Origin: Gammaproteobacteria bacterium
GTDB taxonomy: Bacteria > Pseudomonadota > Gammaproteobacteria > HK1
Length of the DNA: 6,549 bases
Assembly (NCBI GenBank): GCA_022822245.1
Contig: JAJECB010000203.1
Span: forward strand, 1 to 6,549
Reading direction: 5' to 3'
Shown here: positions 6,056-6,549 of the stretch, one piece after another
How the letters are laid out: each line of letters begins with the position of its first letter
How positions within the stretch are numbered: position 1 is the stretch's first letter
Position numbers and translations under genes: made by a program
Notes under the pieces: model-generated
The model's database searches: none
Told to the model about the DNA's origin: nothing
The model's input: only the letters and a program-made list of their open reading frames with translations

Positions 6056-6549
6056 ATGGACGAAAACACAAACGAAGGACACGTGCCCGACGTTGATATC
6101 CGACGCAACGCTGGCATCGTCCGAAGTCCGCTCGACGAGATCAAGGCGATCCAGACTCTCCTGGCTGACGTGTACAAGGACGCCGGGGACGGACGCACGC
6201 TGTTCCGGGAGCTTGTTCAGAACGCCGACGACGCGAGAGCACAACGGCTCGGGCTCACGGTGCTGGAACACGGCTGGCCTGACGCGAAAAACAGGCTGCT
6301 CTGCGGCCCCGCGCTCCTGGTGGCAAACGACGGGGCGTTCCCTGACAAGGACCGCGAAGCGCTGCACAAAGCCATCGGCGGATCGAAGGAGGATGATGCA
6401 GACAAGATCGGAACATTCGGTATTGGCCTCAAGAGTGTCTTTCACATCTGCGAGGCGTTCCTCTACCTGGGCGCTGACAGGTCGGAGTGGCGGGCCGGGG
6501 TTCTGAACCCGTGGGCGGGCACTGGAGAGAACGGAGACGCAGATCCCCT
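6056..6549 (+). CDS. Sacsin/Hsp90-like GHKL ATPase, N-terminal part (cut by window end)
   Basis: 164 codons are visible and the frame runs off the right edge. The GHKL (Bergerat) nucleotide-binding motifs are complete: the N box RELVQNADDA (residues 51-60; Glu52 likely catalytic, Asn56 for magnesium), the adenine-binding VANDGAFP (89-96, Asp92-Gly93) and the glycine-rich lid DKIGTFGIGLKSVFHI (116-131). The spacing and the wording NDGAF and FGIGLKSVFH resemble the sacsin-type Hsp90-like ATPases rather than histidine kinases or MutL. Bacterial relatives are large multidomain proteins, several in restriction or defence loci, but the C-terminal domains that would tell are outside the window. The ATG at 6056 has no clear Shine-Dalgarno; GTG at 6083 has AAGGA only 3 bases before it, so the start is unsure. 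Its codons are less GC-biased than those of the metabolic genes, which suggests a different origin. It begins 5 bases after the amidohydrolase remnant. Confidence 0.85.
   Translation, partial: MDENTNEGHVPDVDIRRNAGIVRSPLDEIKAIQTLLADVYKDAGDGRTLFRELVQNADDARAQRLGLTVLEHGWPDAKNRLLCGPALLVANDGAFPDKDREALHKAIGGSKEDDADKIGTFGIGLKSVFHICEAFLYLGADRSEWRAGVLNPWAGTGENGDADP

Noticed and set aside
1..6549. CRISPR array, tRNA, rRNA or insertion sequence with transposase
   Set aside because: No regularly spaced repeats, no tRNA-like or rRNA-like stretch and no transposase or integrase motif could be seen in any frame.

Overview
This is a GC-rich bacterial window, probably from a proteobacterium or a similar high-GC lineage. 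That rests only on base composition, codon use and gene families; no rRNA or tRNA gene is present to fix the taxon. It holds three intact protein genes, one intact small nucleotidyltransferase gene, two broken gene remnants, and genes cut by both window edges.

Layout: A short reading-frame tail ends at 60. After a 216-base spacer with an unusual AT-rich, repeat-rich leader comes an AAA_14/DUF4143 ATPase (277-1620, +). It converges on a GMC-family FAD oxidoreductase (1666-3264, -). The GMC gene is head to head, across 68 bases, with a family-3 amidohydrolase of the N-acyl-D-amino-acid deacylase type (3333-5063, +). A strong GC hairpin at 5091-5123 closes the metabolic part. After about 300 apparently non-coding bases follows an MNT nucleotidyltransferase (mntA-type antitoxin, 5420-5731). 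The partner toxin gene hepT overlaps its end but is cut to 42 codons (5721-5849). Directly after it lies a decayed, internally deleted copy of the 3' end of an amidohydrolase related to the intact gene upstream (about 5876-6050). The window ends inside a sacsin/Hsp90-like GHKL ATPase gene (from 6056).

How the parts fit: the GMC enzyme and the amidohydrolase look like a divergently transcribed catabolic pair with no proven shared substrate. The other genes (AAA_14 ATPase, MNT/HepT remnant, GHKL ATPase) are typical of accessory or defence-type DNA. The right third looks like a rearranged boundary where a toxin-antitoxin pair and an amidohydrolase paralogue were joined and both lost sequence. 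I did not find a complete new system. The best candidates for a second look are the leader of the ATPase gene, where repeats can sequester the ribosome binding site; the antitoxin left with a beheaded toxin; the recombination junction; and the truncated GHKL ATPase that may begin a defence locus beyond the window.
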